Origin: Nitrospirota bacterium
GTDB taxonomy: Bacteria; Nitrospirota; Thermodesulfovibrionia; Thermodesulfovibrionales; Magnetobacteriaceae
DNA length: 6,972 bases
Direction: 5' to 3'
Assembly (NCBI GenBank): GCA_015233485.1
Contig: JADFXO010000204.1
Location: 1-6,972 of the forward strand
A program made the position numbers and the translations under genes. Shown one piece after another: positions 6,204-6,972 of the stretch (position 1 is the first letter of the stretch; the number at the start of each line of letters is the position of its first letter). A model generated the notes under the pieces. That model was not told the origin of the DNA. It did no database searches and was given only the letters and a program-made list of their open reading frames with translations.

Positions 6204-6866
6204 TTACACATGTCTGCCTGAAGAAAACGCAACTCTAACTATTTCCACACTTTTATTTGTTGCTATAGCATACGTTGCTTTCCCGTCCTTGTCTCGCGGT
6301 TGTCCTACGCTTCCTACATTTACAATGTATCGTTTTCCTTTTGCTAACTTAACAAACTCGGAACAATATTTAGTTTTACCCGAACGCGTAGACTGTTCTA
6401 TGATAAATGGCACATGGCTATGGCCTATGAAACATATCTGTTCATCGAAATAACCAAATTCATATTTAGCTTCTTCTAATGACGTTAAATACATCCAGGC
6501 TTGTGGGGCTCGTGGCGTCGCATGAACTATACAAATATTATCCTTTTTCATATACTTGATAAGTTTCCTGGTTTTTAAAAACTGATAGTTTGCACTATTG
6601 AATATTTTTTTCGTAGTTTCAATCGACTCCCTGGCGTCAGCATTAAATCCCTCTGTACTTATTAATCCAATGGCCGCCCAATCATGATTACCCGCAATAA
6701 ATTCCTCACACATTTTTAAAATTTCGAGACATTCATTAGGTTGTTGCCCATATCCGACAGCATCTCCGAGAAAAATGATTCTTTCGATGCCTTTTCCGAG
6801 AATGTCCTCCATAACTGTTAAAAGCGCTCTTAGATTAGCATGAACATCTGAAATAATTGCTATCAT
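6204..6866 (-). CDS. Calcineurin-like metallophosphoesterase (YfcE/MJ0936-like)
   Basis: This is a small soluble metallophosphoesterase, 220 residues from the start chosen here. The dinuclear metal-binding motifs are all present in order: SDVHAN (D7, H9), FLGDAVGYG (G34, D35), GNHD (59-62), IVHATPRAP (H115) and GHSHVP (H149, H151), ending with NVGSVGQPRD. This layout is that of the compact bacterial and archaeal phosphodiesterase group including YfcE and MJ0936. Its members hydrolyse phosphodiesters in vitro, and their natural substrates are mostly unknown. I chose ATG 6866 because it has AGGAGGA on the minus strand (6873-6879) with a 6-nt gap and begins directly with the first strand MIAIISDVH. 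The longer start at 6920 adds 18 residues, has no ribosome site and does not fit the family. It lies upstream of the glycosylase-like gene in the same direction with a 116-bp gap, so co-transcription is possible but not shown. Fold call secure, substrate unknown. Confidence 0.9.
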   Translation of the reverse strand: MIAIISDVHANLRALLTVMEDILGKGIERIIFLGDAVGYGQQPNECLEILKMCEEFIAGNHDWAAIGLISTEGFNADARESIETTKKIFNSANYQFLKTRKLIKYMKKDNICIVHATPRAPQAWMYLTSLEEAKYEFGYFDEQICFIGHSHVPFIIEQSTRSGKTKYCSEFVKLAKGKRYIVNVGSVGQPRDKDGKATYAIATNKSVEIVRVAFSSGRHV

Positions 6867-6972
6867 TGTAGATCCTCCTATTGTAGAGATTGCGAGTTTA
6901 AAGTTCTCTCGAAGGCACACGGTATATTTATGTCAGTATCAACTCAGTCTACACACTTATTAATGAGTACAT

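Noticed and set aside
6867..6920. An 18-residue N-terminal extension of the metallophosphoesterase.
   Set aside because: The ATG at 6866 has a strong ribosome site and starts at the family's first strand, while the extension has neither support.
1..6972. CRISPR arrays, tRNA, rRNA, origin of replication.
   Set aside because: No regularly spaced repeats, no tRNA-like or rRNA-like segments and no origin-type iterons were seen on either strand.

Overview
This is a bacterial accessory region with the character of a phage-defence island. Composition is moderately AT-rich and several genes have strong AGGAGG-type Shine-Dalgarno sites. That fits a low-to-mid GC anaerobe, for example of the Clostridia, but no marker gene fixes the taxon and I do not name one.

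Left part (1-1218). The window opens inside the last 53 codons of a gene for a DUF2779-type protein. After a regulatory-looking stretch with a 20-bp palindrome and two TTGACA hexamers (199-257) comes a gene of unrecognised family (297-919) that needs a frame change near a G7 run to read through. Immediately behind it lies a second, truncated copy of the DUF2779 gene end (about 877-1218). Its last 163 nt align with the window's first 163 nt without gaps at 93% identity. The unknown gene is therefore bracketed by two diverged copies of the same gene end, which suggests insertion or recombination at the 3' end of the DUF2779 gene.

Middle non-coding part (1219-1880). I found no supported gene here. 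It does hold a clean small transposable-element signature: 13-bp terminal inverted repeats (12/13) at 1353-1365 and 1553-1565, directly flanked by a perfect 8-bp direct repeat CAAGTGTA. The 213-bp element has no transposase and is full of internal hairpins. Between it and the next gene lie more hairpins and a T-run.

Right part. 1881-5120 is a two-gene McrBC-type modification-dependent restriction operon. McrB has an N-terminal EVE/PUA-like reader domain split by a long insertion, followed by the AAA+ GTPase. McrC carries the PD-(D/E)XK nuclease. The reader should recognise a modified base, McrB should translocate using GTP, and McrC should cut. Convergent to it, on the minus strand, are a metallophosphoesterase gene (6204-6866) and then a gene for a uracil-DNA-glycosylase-superfamily-like protein (5329-6087). 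The glycosylase-like protein next to McrBC raises the idea of two layers of defence against modified DNA (base excision plus cleavage), but that link is inference.
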